A DNA stretch of 42,878 bases from Bdellovibrionales bacterium. Its GTDB lineage: Bacteria; Bdellovibrionota; Bdellovibrionia; Bdellovibrionales; UBA1609. Position 1 is the first letter of the stretch; every line of letters begins with the position of its first letter. The stretch spans positions 1 through 42,878 of the forward strand of contig JAKUPT010000021.1 of assembly GCA_022450595.1 (NCBI GenBank), written 5' to 3'. This document shows positions 1 through 7,977 of this stretch, piece after piece. The position numbers and the translations under genes were made by a program. The notes beneath the pieces are model-generated. The model made no database searches and had not been told where the DNA came from. It saw only the letters and a program-made list of their open reading frames with translations.

Positions 1-1
1 G

Positions 2-196
2 GAAAAACGCCCAGTTATTATTACTGATATTGAGCTGGACGGAGAAAAGTGGCCTATTGAAATGACTCTAACAAAGCGTGATGTTATAGGCTTTAGAATG
101 TTGCTAGGCAGACAAGCCTTTCAAGGGCGATATCTTATAGATGTAGATAAATCGTTTTTAGCTGAAAAAAGAAAGAAAAAGAAAAAGGACAAATAA
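2..196 (+). CDS. rimB: RimK-associated retropepsin-like zinc protease, C-terminal fragment
   Basis: The gene enters from the left edge and only its last 64 codons are present. The visible tail reads RPVIITDIELDG, then EMTLTKRD, then MLLGRQAF, and ends in a Lys-rich stretch. This matches the C-terminal half of the RimK-associated ATP-dependent zinc protease family (Pfam 05618, RimB), which has a retropepsin-like fold and usually sits beside rimK. The stop is 3 bases before the rimK ATG, so the two are almost certainly one operon. In Pseudomonas, RimB works with RimK on S6 glutamate tails; the same role here is inference. The active-site region is outside the window. Confidence 0.75.
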   Translation, partial: EKRPVIITDIELDGEKWPIEMTLTKRDVIGFRMLLGRQAFQGRYLIDVDKSFLAEKRKKKKKDK

Positions 197-199
197 ATT

Positions 200-1123
200 A
201 TGAGTGATCAAAATTTAAATATAGCTCTTCTTTCAAGAAACGGAAAGCTTTACTCCCATCAAAGAATTATTGAAGAGGCCGAGTCTCGTGGTCACAAAGT
301 TCGCGTGATAGATTACTTGCGTTGTTATATGAACATTACCTCAAAAGACCCAAAAGTGATGTATCAAACAGAAATATTAAATAACTTTGATGCCATTATC
401 CCAAGAATTGGTGCCACACACACTTTTTATGGGGCTTCCGTTGTTAGGCAATTTGAGATGATGGGTACCTTTACTGTCAATGGCTCACTGGCCATCTCAA
501 GATCAAGAGACAAGTTAAGATGTTTACAGATTTTAGCTCGAAAGGGAGTTGGCTTGCCGGTGACAGGCTTTGCTCACTCCACTAAAGACGTTGACGGTCT
601 TATTAACATGGTTGGAGGAGCTCCTCTTGTTGTAAAGCTGTTAGAGGGCACACAGGGAATCGGTGTGGTGCTTGCTGAAAACAGAAAAGCTGCCGAGTCA
701 GTTATTGAAGCCTTTAGAGGTTTGGACGCAAACATTCTTGTGCAAGAGTTTGTTAAAGAAGCTGGTGGAGCTGACATTCGCTGTATGGTGATAGGTGGCA
801 AAGTAGTGGCCTCTATGATGAGAAAAGGTCAAGACGGTGAGTTTCGCTCAAATCTTCACCGTGGTGGTACTGCTGAAAAAGTAAAAATTACGGCGAAGGA
901 AAAAAATGCTGCCATACAAGCCGCCAAAGAGATGGGCTTAAATATAGCTGGTGTGGACCTTTTAAGGTCTAAAAGAGGGCCAGTTATTATGGAAGTAAAC
1001 TCTTCACCAGGCCTTGAGGGTATTGAAAAGGCCACCGGTGTGAATGTGGCCTCAAAAATTGTAGAATATATAGAACACAATTTTATTACCGGTAAAAAGA
1101 AAACAAAACGCAAAGAGGCTTAA
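200..1123 (+). CDS. rimK: RimK, ribosomal protein S6--L-glutamate ligase (ATP-grasp)
   Basis: Predicted to add glutamate residues to the C-terminus of ribosomal protein S6 in the cytoplasm, using ATP. The 307 residues match the usual family length of about 300. The N-terminal pre-ATP-grasp domain (about 1-95) includes [13 protein letters not shown]. The ATP-grasp fold follows, with the nucleotide-binding strand [15 protein letters not shown] (about 141-155), a [17 protein letters not shown] stretch, and the metal-binding [15 protein letters not shown] near residue 265. The family also contains related ligases (coenzyme F420 or lysine-biosynthesis LysX types), but the adjacent RimB fragment supports RimK. 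It lies 3 bases after rimB and 5 bases before sua5. Confidence 0.9.
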   Translation: MSDQNLNIALLSRNGKLYSHQRIIEEAESRGHKVRVIDYLRCYMNITSKDPKVMYQTEILNNFDAIIPRIGATHTFYGASVVRQFEMMGTFTVNGSLAISRSRDKLRCLQILARKGVGLPVTGFAHSTKDVDGLINMVGGAPLVVKLLEGTQGIGVVLAENRKAAESVIEAFRGLDANILVQEFVKEAGGADIRCMVIGGKVVASMMRKGQDGEFRSNLHRGGTAEKVKITAKEKNAAIQAAKEMGLNIAGVDLLRSKRGPVIMEVNSSPGLEGIEKATGVNVASKIVEYIEHNFITGKKKTKRKEA

Positions 1124-1128
1124 AAGCT

Positions 1129-2073
1129 ATGATGTCATCTGCAGTTGAGGCTTTTAAACAGGGTCGTTTGGTGGTTTTGCCCACAGAGACGGTATATGGT
1201 CTTTCAGCTCCTATAGATCAACCGGAATTGTTAAAAAAAATATTTACTCTTAAAGAGCGTCCCTTTTTTGATCCATTAATTGTTCATGTTCATGATACTG
1301 AACAAGCAAAGTCTTTAGTTGCCCAATGGCCAGAGATAGCTGAAAGATTAGCCAAGGCATTTTGGCCAGGGCCATTAACTTTAGTGTTAGAAAAAAATCC
1401 CACTCAAGTTTCAGATTTGATCACCTCAGGTTTAAACACCGTTGGTATTCGCTGCCCAAAACACAAAGTGGCTTTAAAGTTTATTAAAGAAGTGGGTGTG
1501 CCCTTAGCGGCTCCAAGTGCTAACAAATTTGGTAAGACTTCACCAACAAGCATTGAACATGTTCAATCAGAATTTAAAGAACAAGATGTTTATTACCTTG
1601 ATGGTGGCCCTTGCCAGGTAGGCATAGAATCAACCATTGTAGGTATTAAGGGCAACACTTTAACAGTTCTAAGATCAGGTGTGATTTCAGAGAAAGAGCT
1701 GAAGCCTTTATTAAAAGACAATGAAAAACTTGTTTACCACAGCAGTCATGAAGTGGTAGCCCCCGGCCAAGTTAAACATCATTATATGCCCAATGTTCCC
1801 TTGGTTTTTTTTAGAACACATCCGACAGACAATTTACTGAAAGAGGTTTGCAAAGATATAGGTGTGACTCAATTACAGAGCTTAGAGCTTCCTCATGAGG
1901 CTGAAATTGCTGCAAGAGTTTTATATTCCAATATGCGTGACAAAGCCAAGAGGGCAAAGGGACTGTACTGTTATATAGATAAAAGTAAGGATCAGGACCC
2001 GCAATGGTTGGGGATTATTGATCGTTTAAATAAAGCTAGCCAATTACAAATTACTGAGCCTGACCAATCATAA
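1129..2073 (+). CDS. sua5: Threonylcarbamoyl-AMP synthase, long Sua5 type
   Basis: Makes threonylcarbamoyl-AMP from threonine, bicarbonate and ATP, the first step of t6A37 formation on ANN-decoding tRNAs. The YrdC domain fills about residues 1-195: VVLPTETVYGLSA, then LKERPFFDPLIVHV, AFWPGPLTLVL, VGIRCPKH and APSANKFGKTSPTS. A Sua5-type extension follows the linker APGQVKHHYMP, so this is the long form (314 residues) rather than the short TsaC form. It starts 5 bases after rimK with tandem ATGs; either could be used. Its 3' end overlaps the convergent doeB gene by 23 bases. Confidence 0.92.
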   Translation: MMSSAVEAFKQGRLVVLPTETVYGLSAPIDQPELLKKIFTLKERPFFDPLIVHVHDTEQAKSLVAQWPEIAERLAKAFWPGPLTLVLEKNPTQVSDLITSGLNTVGIRCPKHKVALKFIKEVGVPLAAPSANKFGKTSPTSIEHVQSEFKEQDVYYLDGGPCQVGIESTIVGIKGNTLTVLRSGVISEKELKPLLKDNEKLVYHSSHEVVAPGQVKHHYMPNVPLVFFRTHPTDNLLKEVCKDIGVTQLQSLELPHEAEIAARVLYSNMRDKAKRAKGLYCYIDKSKDQDPQWLGIIDRLNKASQLQITEPDQS

Positions 2074-3034
2074 AAAGGCAATCGCCGGGTTCAGACAAGG
2101 CTTTGGCTCTTATGGCCAAAACCTCACCATCCACCTTGCTTTTACATTCCAAGGGAGTGTCTTGGTTGGAGTTAAAGTTATGAACATAACCTATAACCTC
2201 ACCAGCTCTAACATTTTCTGATAAGCTTTTTAAAGGTTCAAAAATTCCCGGTTGGGGAGAATGAATAAAGTTGTCACTGCCAGGCACCTCATAAACTTTT
2301 GACTGAATACTTTGATCAAAAATTTGTGGCAATACCTCAAAATGCGAAAGCAGTCTTTTTAAACCAGTCTCTGCAATATTTGTAGCCTCTGGAGAAACTC
2401 GCCCTCCACCTCTAAGTTCGGTAGTTACAAATATTTTGTTTTTCTTTTCAACATAGGTGTCAAGCATCCCATCGGCATCAATCTCTTCCAGTTCCAGGGT
2501 GTAAGGGGCATTAAATGCTTCAAGGGCATTTTTGGTTTTGTTGTACATATCTTTATCAGACAACTTATGCATAATCGCGCAGGGAACAAAGTCCAAAGAG
2601 TTTCCGCCTGAGTGTAAGTCCACTACAATGTCTGCTGGCTCAACAAGCTGTTGGCTAACAAATTCTGTAATACGTCCAGTCACAGTTTCAATGTTCATCC
2701 CAGGAAAAGAGCGATTTAAATCTCTTCCGTCTAAAGGTGACAGCCTTGTGTTGGTATTAAGTGCTGGAATGTTCATTGCCGGCACTATGCAAACTTGTCC
2801 TTTGATATCATCTGTTTTATTTTTTAAAAAATTCACAATGCGCTTTAAAGCAACAGGTCCCTCGAGCTCATCACCATGAGCTCCCGCGGTCATTAAAATT
2901 TTAGGTCCGTCCCCATTTTTGAAAAAATAAATAGGGATAGGGATCACGCCCCAGGCGGAGGTGTTTCTTGGGCAGGCAATATTTAAGTAAGCCGTTTGAA
3001 ATCCATTTTTTTGAAAATCAATATCACAGCTCAT
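2051..3034 (-). CDS. doeB: DoeB-like N-alpha-acetyl-L-2,4-diaminobutyrate deacetylase (ectoine degradation)
   Basis: A zinc deacylase of the succinylglutamate desuccinylase/aspartoacylase (M14-like) family, 327 residues. Visible metal and catalytic motifs are GAHGDELEGP (His and Glu ligands, about 53-62), DLNRSFPG (about 106), the third zinc ligand in VDLHSGG (about 140), and a catalytic-type Glu in TTELRGGG. The pattern SPLDGRDLNRSFPG with DLHSGGNSLDFVPCA fits the DoeB/EutE branch, which deacetylates the open-ring ectoine product. Its ATG overlaps the stop of the doeA-like gene as ATGA, so the two are translationally coupled. That pairing is what turns a generic deacylase call into DoeB. The later enzymes DoeD and DoeC are not in the window. 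Confidence 0.75.
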   Translation of the reverse strand: MSCDIDFQKNGFQTAYLNIACPRNTSAWGVIPIPIYFFKNGDGPKILMTAGAHGDELEGPVALKRIVNFLKNKTDDIKGQVCIVPAMNIPALNTNTRLSPLDGRDLNRSFPGMNIETVTGRITEFVSQQLVEPADIVVDLHSGGNSLDFVPCAIMHKLSDKDMYNKTKNALEAFNAPYTLELEEIDADGMLDTYVEKKNKIFVTTELRGGGRVSPEATNIAETGLKRLLSHFEVLPQIFDQSIQSKVYEVPGSDNFIHSPQPGIFEPLKSLSENVRAGEVIGYVHNFNSNQDTPLECKSKVDGEVLAIRAKALSEPGDCLFMIGQAQ

Positions 3035-4197
3035 GAAACATCCTTTACAAATAGTTTTCTTTCAAAATTGAAAAGTGATTCAGCCTTGTCTTTACCAACT
3101 CTCACGGTTTCTGAAATAGCCATCACATTGTCACCATCAACTCCTACAAGCCACGGGATTATATGAAAAGTCATATTCTCTTTTAAGAAATCATTTTCAC
3201 CAGCTTTAATGCTGATGATCTGTCCTTCATCCCAACTAGGTGCGAAGGCCAGTCCTATAGAGTAGCCCGTTCTTGTAATACATTGACCTTGTGCTTTGCT
3301 GAGAATATTTCTTAAATGAAAATCAACTTCTGCCACAGTGACTCCTTCGCGCATAAAGTCCAGAGCCGTGTCAATGGCCTCAAGCACAACCTCTTCTGCT
3401 TCTAATATGATCTCAGAAGGCTTTCCAAGGTAAATCGTTCTCATCATAGCCGTGTGGTAGCGTTTAACACAGCCCCCAATTTCAAGAAACACACAGTCAT
3501 CTTTTTGCAGTTTTCGACCTTCCCAGGTGGCGTGACCAATATTGGTGCGTGGACCTGAAGTGATATAGGGAGCTACAGCAGGGTATTCACCACCGGCTTT
3601 GTACATGGCGTGGTGGACCTCTGCGGCGATATCATTTTCAAAAATACCTTCTTTTATGCATTCAATTCCAGCTTTCATACCAGCCTCAGTAGCAATCGCT
3701 GCTTTTCTCATTATGTCTAATTCAAATTCAGATTTTATAACTCGACCCTGCTCAACAATTCCTGAACAATCAAAAAGATGTCCACCTAAAACTGAAGCTT
3801 GAAAGCGTTCTTGTTGATAACGAGGAAAAAAGTAGCAGTTCATTTCATAGCCAATATTTTTATTTTGAGTAAGGTCAAACTCATCAAGTGCGGATAAAAC
3901 TTTTTGAATAGCATCGCCAGTATCTTCATAAGGGCGAGCGATCTCAACCCAGGTCCTTGCCGTCACATTGCTCGATTCCAGAAGTCGAGTGACCATAAAG
4001 GGCTCTTTATCTATAGGGACAATGATGGCCTGAAAGTAAGAATAACCAGTGGTTTGGTAGCCGGTAAGATAATGGATGTTTTCAGGTTCTGTAATAATCA
4101 CAACATCAAAGTGGCGCTCTTGCATGCGCTCACGCAATTCATCAAGTCGTCGTTGATACTCTTGCAATGGAAAAATTAAGCCCTCAAAATCTCTCAC
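3031..4197 (-). CDS. doeA: DoeA-like ectoine hydrolase (M24 creatinase/prolidase fold)
   Basis: Predicted to open the ring of ectoine to N-acetyl-diaminobutyrate, the substrate of DoeB. The 388 residues comprise a creatinase-type N-terminal domain (about 1-150, with EPENIHYLTGYQTTGYSYF) and an M24 pita-bread domain (about 155-380, with AAEVHHAMYKAGGEYPAV and SGPRTNIGHATWEGR). The dinuclear-metal ligands of true aminopeptidases are missing: FLEIGG stands where DAG is expected, and YHTAMMRT has no ligand Asp. This fits the metal-free creatinase/DoeA branch, with the His of IGHATW as likely catalytic residue. The start is GTG, supported by AAGGTGG about 7 bases upstream. A plain Xaa-Pro peptidase is the alternative, but the coupled doeB argues against it. 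Confidence 0.72.
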   Translation of the reverse strand: MRDFEGLIFPLQEYQRRLDELRERMQERHFDVVIITEPENIHYLTGYQTTGYSYFQAIIVPIDKEPFMVTRLLESSNVTARTWVEIARPYEDTGDAIQKVLSALDEFDLTQNKNIGYEMNCYFFPRYQQERFQASVLGGHLFDCSGIVEQGRVIKSEFELDIMRKAAIATEAGMKAGIECIKEGIFENDIAAEVHHAMYKAGGEYPAVAPYITSGPRTNIGHATWEGRKLQKDDCVFLEIGGCVKRYHTAMMRTIYLGKPSEIILEAEEVVLEAIDTALDFMREGVTVAEVDFHLRNILSKAQGQCITRTGYSIGLAFAPSWDEGQIISIKAGENDFLKENMTFHIIPWLVGVDGDNVMAISETVRVGKDKAESLFNFERKLFVKDVS

Positions 4198-4334
4198 CAG
4201 ATCCCACCTTTGTTGTAGCCTCTTTGCTGTTTACTAATATTATTCGGAGTGTGAGGACTTTGTCTTTAATAGGTGAAAAGGTAAATATGTCCTGCGTTGA
4301 AATAAAAGAAAATAAAGACTTTGGTCTTAAGACA

Positions 4335-4358
4335 AAGAGGCACCTAATGTGCCTCTTA
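4335..4358 (-). terminator. Rho-independent terminator of the bacterioferritin gene
   Basis: AAGAGGCAC and GTGCCTCTT form a 9-bp perfect stem around a 5-base loop. Read on the minus strand, the stem is followed by TTTGTCTT. It lies about 12 bases past the bfr stop codon. Confidence 0.65.
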
Positions 4359-4369
4359 TGAAGATTATA

Positions 4370-4819
4370 TCAATCAGGCTTTCTAAGCATTTTACGAACT
4401 TCATCGGCGTGCTCAATTTCTTCGCGAACAAAAGATCGAGCTAACTCTTCAAGGGCAATATCTTCAAGTTCAACGGCAGCTTTTGTGAGCTGTTTGTATA
4501 AAGAAATAGCCTCTTGCTCAAACTTTAAACTTTCTTCCAGCAATTGTTGAATTGTGTGTAAATTGCTTTCTTCCACTTTTGCCGCATAAATGGGTGGATG
4601 TCCGCCTAATGATGTGATTTTTTCACCTATAATGGTTGCATGGTCCATGGCCTCTTGTGCGTTTGCGCGAAACCATTTTTGAATTGGGATGCGGTTATAA
4701 CCCATAATCATAAATGAATAGTGTAAGTATCTGTTAATTCCGGCCATTTCAGCCTGATAGATTTCACCTAATAATGTTAAAATTTGTTCATTTTTATAAG
4801 ACTTTTCCTCAGTACTCAT
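4370..4819 (-). CDS. bfr: Bacterioferritin / ferritin-like iron-storage protein
   Basis: A 149-residue four-helix-bundle protein for iron oxidation and storage in the cytoplasm. Ferroxidase-type residues are visible in each helix: E24 (QAEMAGINRYLHY), E56/H60 (AQEAMDHA), E101 or E103 (KFEQEA), and E134/H137 (EEIEHADE). The helix-B motif is unusual. Classical ferritins have ExxH, but here the position three before His60 is Ala57, and Glu56 is four before it. Met58 lies where the haem-ligand Met of bacterioferritins is expected (two before the His). A strong promoter is visible upstream and AAAGGAG precedes the ATG. It could also be a Bfr-like ferritin without haem. It is divergent from copA. 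Confidence 0.82.
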   Translation of the reverse strand: MSTEEKSYKNEQILTLLGEIYQAEMAGINRYLHYSFMIMGYNRIPIQKWFRANAQEAMDHATIIGEKITSLGGHPPIYAAKVEESNLHTIQQLLEESLKFEQEAISLYKQLTKAAVELEDIALEELARSFVREEIEHADEVRKMLRKPD

Positions 4820-4841
4820 TGTAAACTCCTTTTTGTTACAA

Positions 4842-4869
4842 ATTATATTAAATGCCCCATGACAATCAA
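4842..4869 (-). promoter_or_regulatory. Sigma-70-type promoter for bacterioferritin
   Basis: On the minus strand TTGATT and a perfect TATAAT are separated by 16 bases and lie about 25 bases upstream of the bfr ATG. No Fur box was recognised between bfr and copA. Confidence 0.55.
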
Positions 4870-4936
4870 TAAAAACAGTAAAAGAAGTTTAAACAATTTT
4901 GATAATATGAAAGTATAGCCCTGGGAGTAAATGTAA

Positions 4937-7222
4937 ATGAATATCAAAGTCAAAGGTATGAGTTGTGCTAGTTGTGTCGGTCGGATTGAAAAGGCCTTAA
5001 AACCTTTTGATGAAAACGTTACAGTCAATCTTCAAACTGAAACTGCTTATGTGCAATCAAATCAAACAGATGAAGTTTATCAAGCTATATTTGATGCCGG
5101 TTACAGTGTTGAGCTTGTTACAAAACAACTTAAGGTTAAAGGTATGAGCTGTAGCTCTTGTGTTACAAGGGTGGAAAAGGCGTTACTTCAAATCCCAGGG
5201 GTGATTACCGCGGAAGTCAATTTAGCCAATGAAAAAGCAAAAGTTGAGTTAATAGATCAAAAAATTAATCTTCAAGATCTGCAAAAAGCAGTGAAAGCTG
5301 CCGGCTATGAGTTGTTAGATGTTGAAAGCTCTGAAGAGAAACATGAGGGTTTTCCAAAATCACTTTTATTTGGGTTAATTATAGCTGTCGTTTTAATGCT
5401 ACCTATGCTTATCATGCCATTTGGTATAGACGTACATATCAACAAATATGTCCAGTTACTGCTTGCCACCTTTGTACAATTGTATTTTGGATATGGGTTT
5501 TATAAGCCAGCTATAAAAGCTGTGAAAAATAAAACACCAAATATGGATGTGTTGGTTTCTATAGGGACTACTGCGGCCTATTTATTAAGTGTTTATAATA
5601 TGACCAAGGTTAATGCTGACTTGTACTTTGAAAGTGCTGTCGTGATTTTGGTTTTAGTTCGATTAGGGAAGTATCTAGAACTTCGCGCTAAAAAACAAAC
5701 TCAAAAAGCTCTTCAATCCTTAGAAAAATTACGACCAGAAAAAGCTGTAGTACTAGAAGATGGTAAAGAGATCACAAAACTTGTGACGGAATTGAAAACT
5801 GGCGACATTGTAAAAATTAAACCAGGTGAGCGTATTCCTGTTGATGGGGAGGTCATAGAAGGTCAAACCTCAGTTGATGAATCTATGCTCACTGGAGAAA
5901 GCTTACCTGTTGAAAAAACTAAGGGAAGTAATGTCATCACTGGTTCTATGAATACAGATGGCAGTATAAAGGTCACTGTTACAGCTTTAGGTGAATCTAC
6001 CGCCTTATCTAAAATTATTGATTTGGTAGAGCAGGCTCAAGCTCAAAAAGCCCCCATTCAAAAGCTTGTAGATCAAGTCAGTTTTTACTTTGTACCTTTA
6101 GTTTTAATTATTTCTTTAATAACTTTTTTAACTTGGTGGTTTTTAACTAAAGACCTTGAAAGTAGTTTGTTGGCAAGTGTTGCCGTTCTTGTAATTGCCT
6201 GTCCTTGTGCTTTAGGTTTGGCAACGCCTACCGCAATTATGGTAGGAACCGGAGTGGCTGCAAAAAATGGTATTTTAATTCAAAATGCTGAGGTTTTAGA
6301 AGTCTTACACCGAGCCAATATCATTGCTTTTGACAAGACGGGAACATTAACTGTTGGAAAACCTCAATTGACCACTTTAAATGTTATTAATGATAAATAT
6401 GAAAAAAATGAAGTCTTAAAAATATTAGCAAGCCTTCAATCTTCTAGTGAACACCCTTTGGCTCAAGCAGTACTAAATGCTTATAATAATGATGATTTTT
6501 ATGAGATTGAAAACTTTAAAGCCATTTCTGGAAAAGGACTTCAAGCCGATATAAACGGAGAGCATTATAAGATTGGCAGTAAAAGCCTGCTTGGTGAAGA
6601 ACATTTTAACAGTGTACCAGACACAGCCGAAACCCATTCATTTTTGTTAAAAAACAATGATTTAGTCGCGGTACTGGGATTTAAAGATCAGCCGCGTGAA
6701 GATGCAAAAGTTGCGATCTCAAAACTGAGAAAACAAAACTTAAAAACCTATATGCTCACCGGTGACAATCAAAGGATGGCAAGTGAGATTTCAAAAAATT
6801 TAGGTTTGGATGGTTTTTATGCTGAATTATTACCTGAACAAAAAGTTCAAAAAATCAAAGATTTAAAGAATAATGAACACGATACAGTGGCTATGGTCGG
6901 AGACGGTGTTAATGACGCTCCGGCCTTGGCATCGGCAAATGTTGGAATAGCTATGTCTTCAGGAACAGATGTTGCTGTCCATTCTGCAGGAGTTATTCTA
7001 ATGCGTGGAGAAACATTATTAGTTCCAGCTGCTATCAGTATTTCAAAAGCAACTTACAAAAAAATTCAGCAAAATCTATTTTGGGCCTTTATTTTTAATA
7101 CTATTGGAATTCCATTAGCTGCATTTGGTTGGCTAAGCCCTATGATAGCAGGTGGTGCAATGGCATTTAGTAGTGTACTAGTATTAACAAACTCTCTTCG
7201 CTTAAAAAGGTGGAAGCCTTGA
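4937..7222 (+). CDS. copA: CopA, P1B-1-type Cu+-exporting ATPase
   Basis: Pumps Cu+ out of the cytoplasm across the inner membrane. The 761 residues carry two N-terminal heavy-metal-binding domains (GMSCASC, C10/C13; GMSCSSC, C72/C75) and eight expected membrane helices. The transmembrane copper motif is CPC (C422-P-C424), with TGES in the actuator domain, the phosphorylation site DKTGT (D466), the SSEHPLA motif of the nucleotide domain, and GDGVND. The last two helices contain FIFNTIGIP and MAFSSVLVLTNSLRL, close to the YN and MxxSS signatures of the Cu+ subclass. GGGAG lies upstream of the ATG. The next gene starts inside its stop codon. No CueR or CsoR operator was recognised. Confidence 0.95.
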   Translation: MNIKVKGMSCASCVGRIEKALKPFDENVTVNLQTETAYVQSNQTDEVYQAIFDAGYSVELVTKQLKVKGMSCSSCVTRVEKALLQIPGVITAEVNLANEKAKVELIDQKINLQDLQKAVKAAGYELLDVESSEEKHEGFPKSLLFGLIIAVVLMLPMLIMPFGIDVHINKYVQLLLATFVQLYFGYGFYKPAIKAVKNKTPNMDVLVSIGTTAAYLLSVYNMTKVNADLYFESAVVILVLVRLGKYLELRAKKQTQKALQSLEKLRPEKAVVLEDGKEITKLVTELKTGDIVKIKPGERIPVDGEVIEGQTSVDESMLTGESLPVEKTKGSNVITGSMNTDGSIKVTVTALGESTALSKIIDLVEQAQAQKAPIQKLVDQVSFYFVPLVLIISLITFLTWWFLTKDLESSLLASVAVLVIACPCALGLATPTAIMVGTGVAAKNGILIQNAEVLEVLHRANIIAFDKTGTLTVGKPQLTTLNVINDKYEKNEVLKILASLQSSSEHPLAQAVLNAYNNDDFYEIENFKAISGKGLQADINGEHYKIGSKSLLGEEHFNSVPDTAETHSFLLKNNDLVAVLGFKDQPREDAKVAISKLRKQNLKTYMLTGDNQRMASEISKNLGLDGFYAELLPEQKVQKIKDLKNNEHDTVAMVGDGVNDAPALASANVGIAMSSGTDVAVHSAGVILMRGETLLVPAAISISKATYKKIQQNLFWAFIFNTIGIPLAAFGWLSPMIAGGAMAFSSVLVLTNSLRLKRWKP

Positions 7223-7977
7223 GTAAAATTATTCTGTTTGGAAATGGCCACCTAGGTCAGTTTTTATTGCCAAAGTTAAAAAATTACGATGTTGTTAGCA
7301 CAAAGACTAAAAGTGATAAAAACAACATTGAATATAATTTAGGACAACCAATTCCTAGAGAGTTTACAGACCAACCCAGTGCGGTGATTTGGACGATTCC
7401 TCCAAGACAATATTATTTAAAAAGTCTCAAGCAGGCTAATACTTATTTTTCTCAAAAGGTGCCTTGGTTTTTTATAAGTTCAACTTCTGTTTATCTGAGT
7501 GGAAGTGTCAATGAAGACAGTCCCCTTAATGGGACCTCTGAAAATGCCAAACGGCTGGTCGAACTTGAAAACTATTTATCACAACAGGAACGCTCAGTTA
7601 CAGTTCTAAGGCCCGGTGGTTTGGTCGACGAGTACCGACATCCAGCAAGATTTTTGAGTCAAAAAACTACCATTGAAAATGGCTTGGATCCAGTGAATTT
7701 GGTTCATACAGATGATGTCGCAAATTTTATTCAGCATTTACTTGCGAACCCAAGGTTTATGGGCACCACTTACAACTTAGTCAGTGATACCAGTATGACT
7801 AAAAAAGACTACTATCTTCCTTTTCTAAAAAATTACTTTAACTCCAGTCCAGATTTTAGTGAAAGCACTCACAGTTTAAAATCTGTCAGTAATAAAAAAG
7901 CTAAGTCTTTAGGTTTTAAATTTAAAGACGTTAGCTTTTCTAATTTAAAGCTTCTCTTTGCTCAAGGCTCTCAATAA
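7219..7977 (+). CDS. NAD(P)-binding SDR/epimerase-like protein (YeeZ-like)
   Basis: An atypical short-chain dehydrogenase/NAD-dependent epimerase fold. It has a glycine-rich dinucleotide loop (ILFGNGHLGQFL) at the N-terminus, an SSTSVYLSGSVNE stretch equivalent to the catalytic Ser region, VLRPGGLVDEYRHP, and NLVHTDDVANFIQHLL typical of epimerase-like SDRs. No YxxxK catalytic pair is clear, so the substrate is unknown. I chose the TTG that overlaps the copA stop (TTGA), because AAGGTGG sits 6 bases upstream. The track's GTG at 7210 lies inside that Shine-Dalgarno. It is translationally coupled to copA, but a copper role is not implied by the protein itself. Its 3' end overlaps the BCCT gene by 33 bases. 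Confidence 0.78.
   Translation: MSKIILFGNGHLGQFLLPKLKNYDVVSTKTKSDKNNIEYNLGQPIPREFTDQPSAVIWTIPPRQYYLKSLKQANTYFSQKVPWFFISSTSVYLSGSVNEDSPLNGTSENAKRLVELENYLSQQERSVTVLRPGGLVDEYRHPARFLSQKTTIENGLDPVNLVHTDDVANFIQHLLANPRFMGTTYNLVSDTSMTKKDYYLPFLKNYFNSSPDFSESTHSLKSVSNKKAKSLGFKFKDVSFSNLKLLFAQGSQ

Noticed and set aside
4167-4361. Plus-strand ORF of 64 residues before bacterioferritin
   Set aside because: It runs through the doeA start and the bfr terminator hairpin, has no Shine-Dalgarno, and its protein looks random.
4843-5028. Minus-strand ORF of 61 residues overlapping the copA start
   Set aside because: It covers the bfr promoter and the first copA codons; hydrophobic by AT-bias only.
7210-7218. GTG start for the SDR protein as in the ORF track
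   Set aside because: This GTG lies inside the Shine-Dalgarno of the TTG at 7219 and has no own ribosome-binding site.
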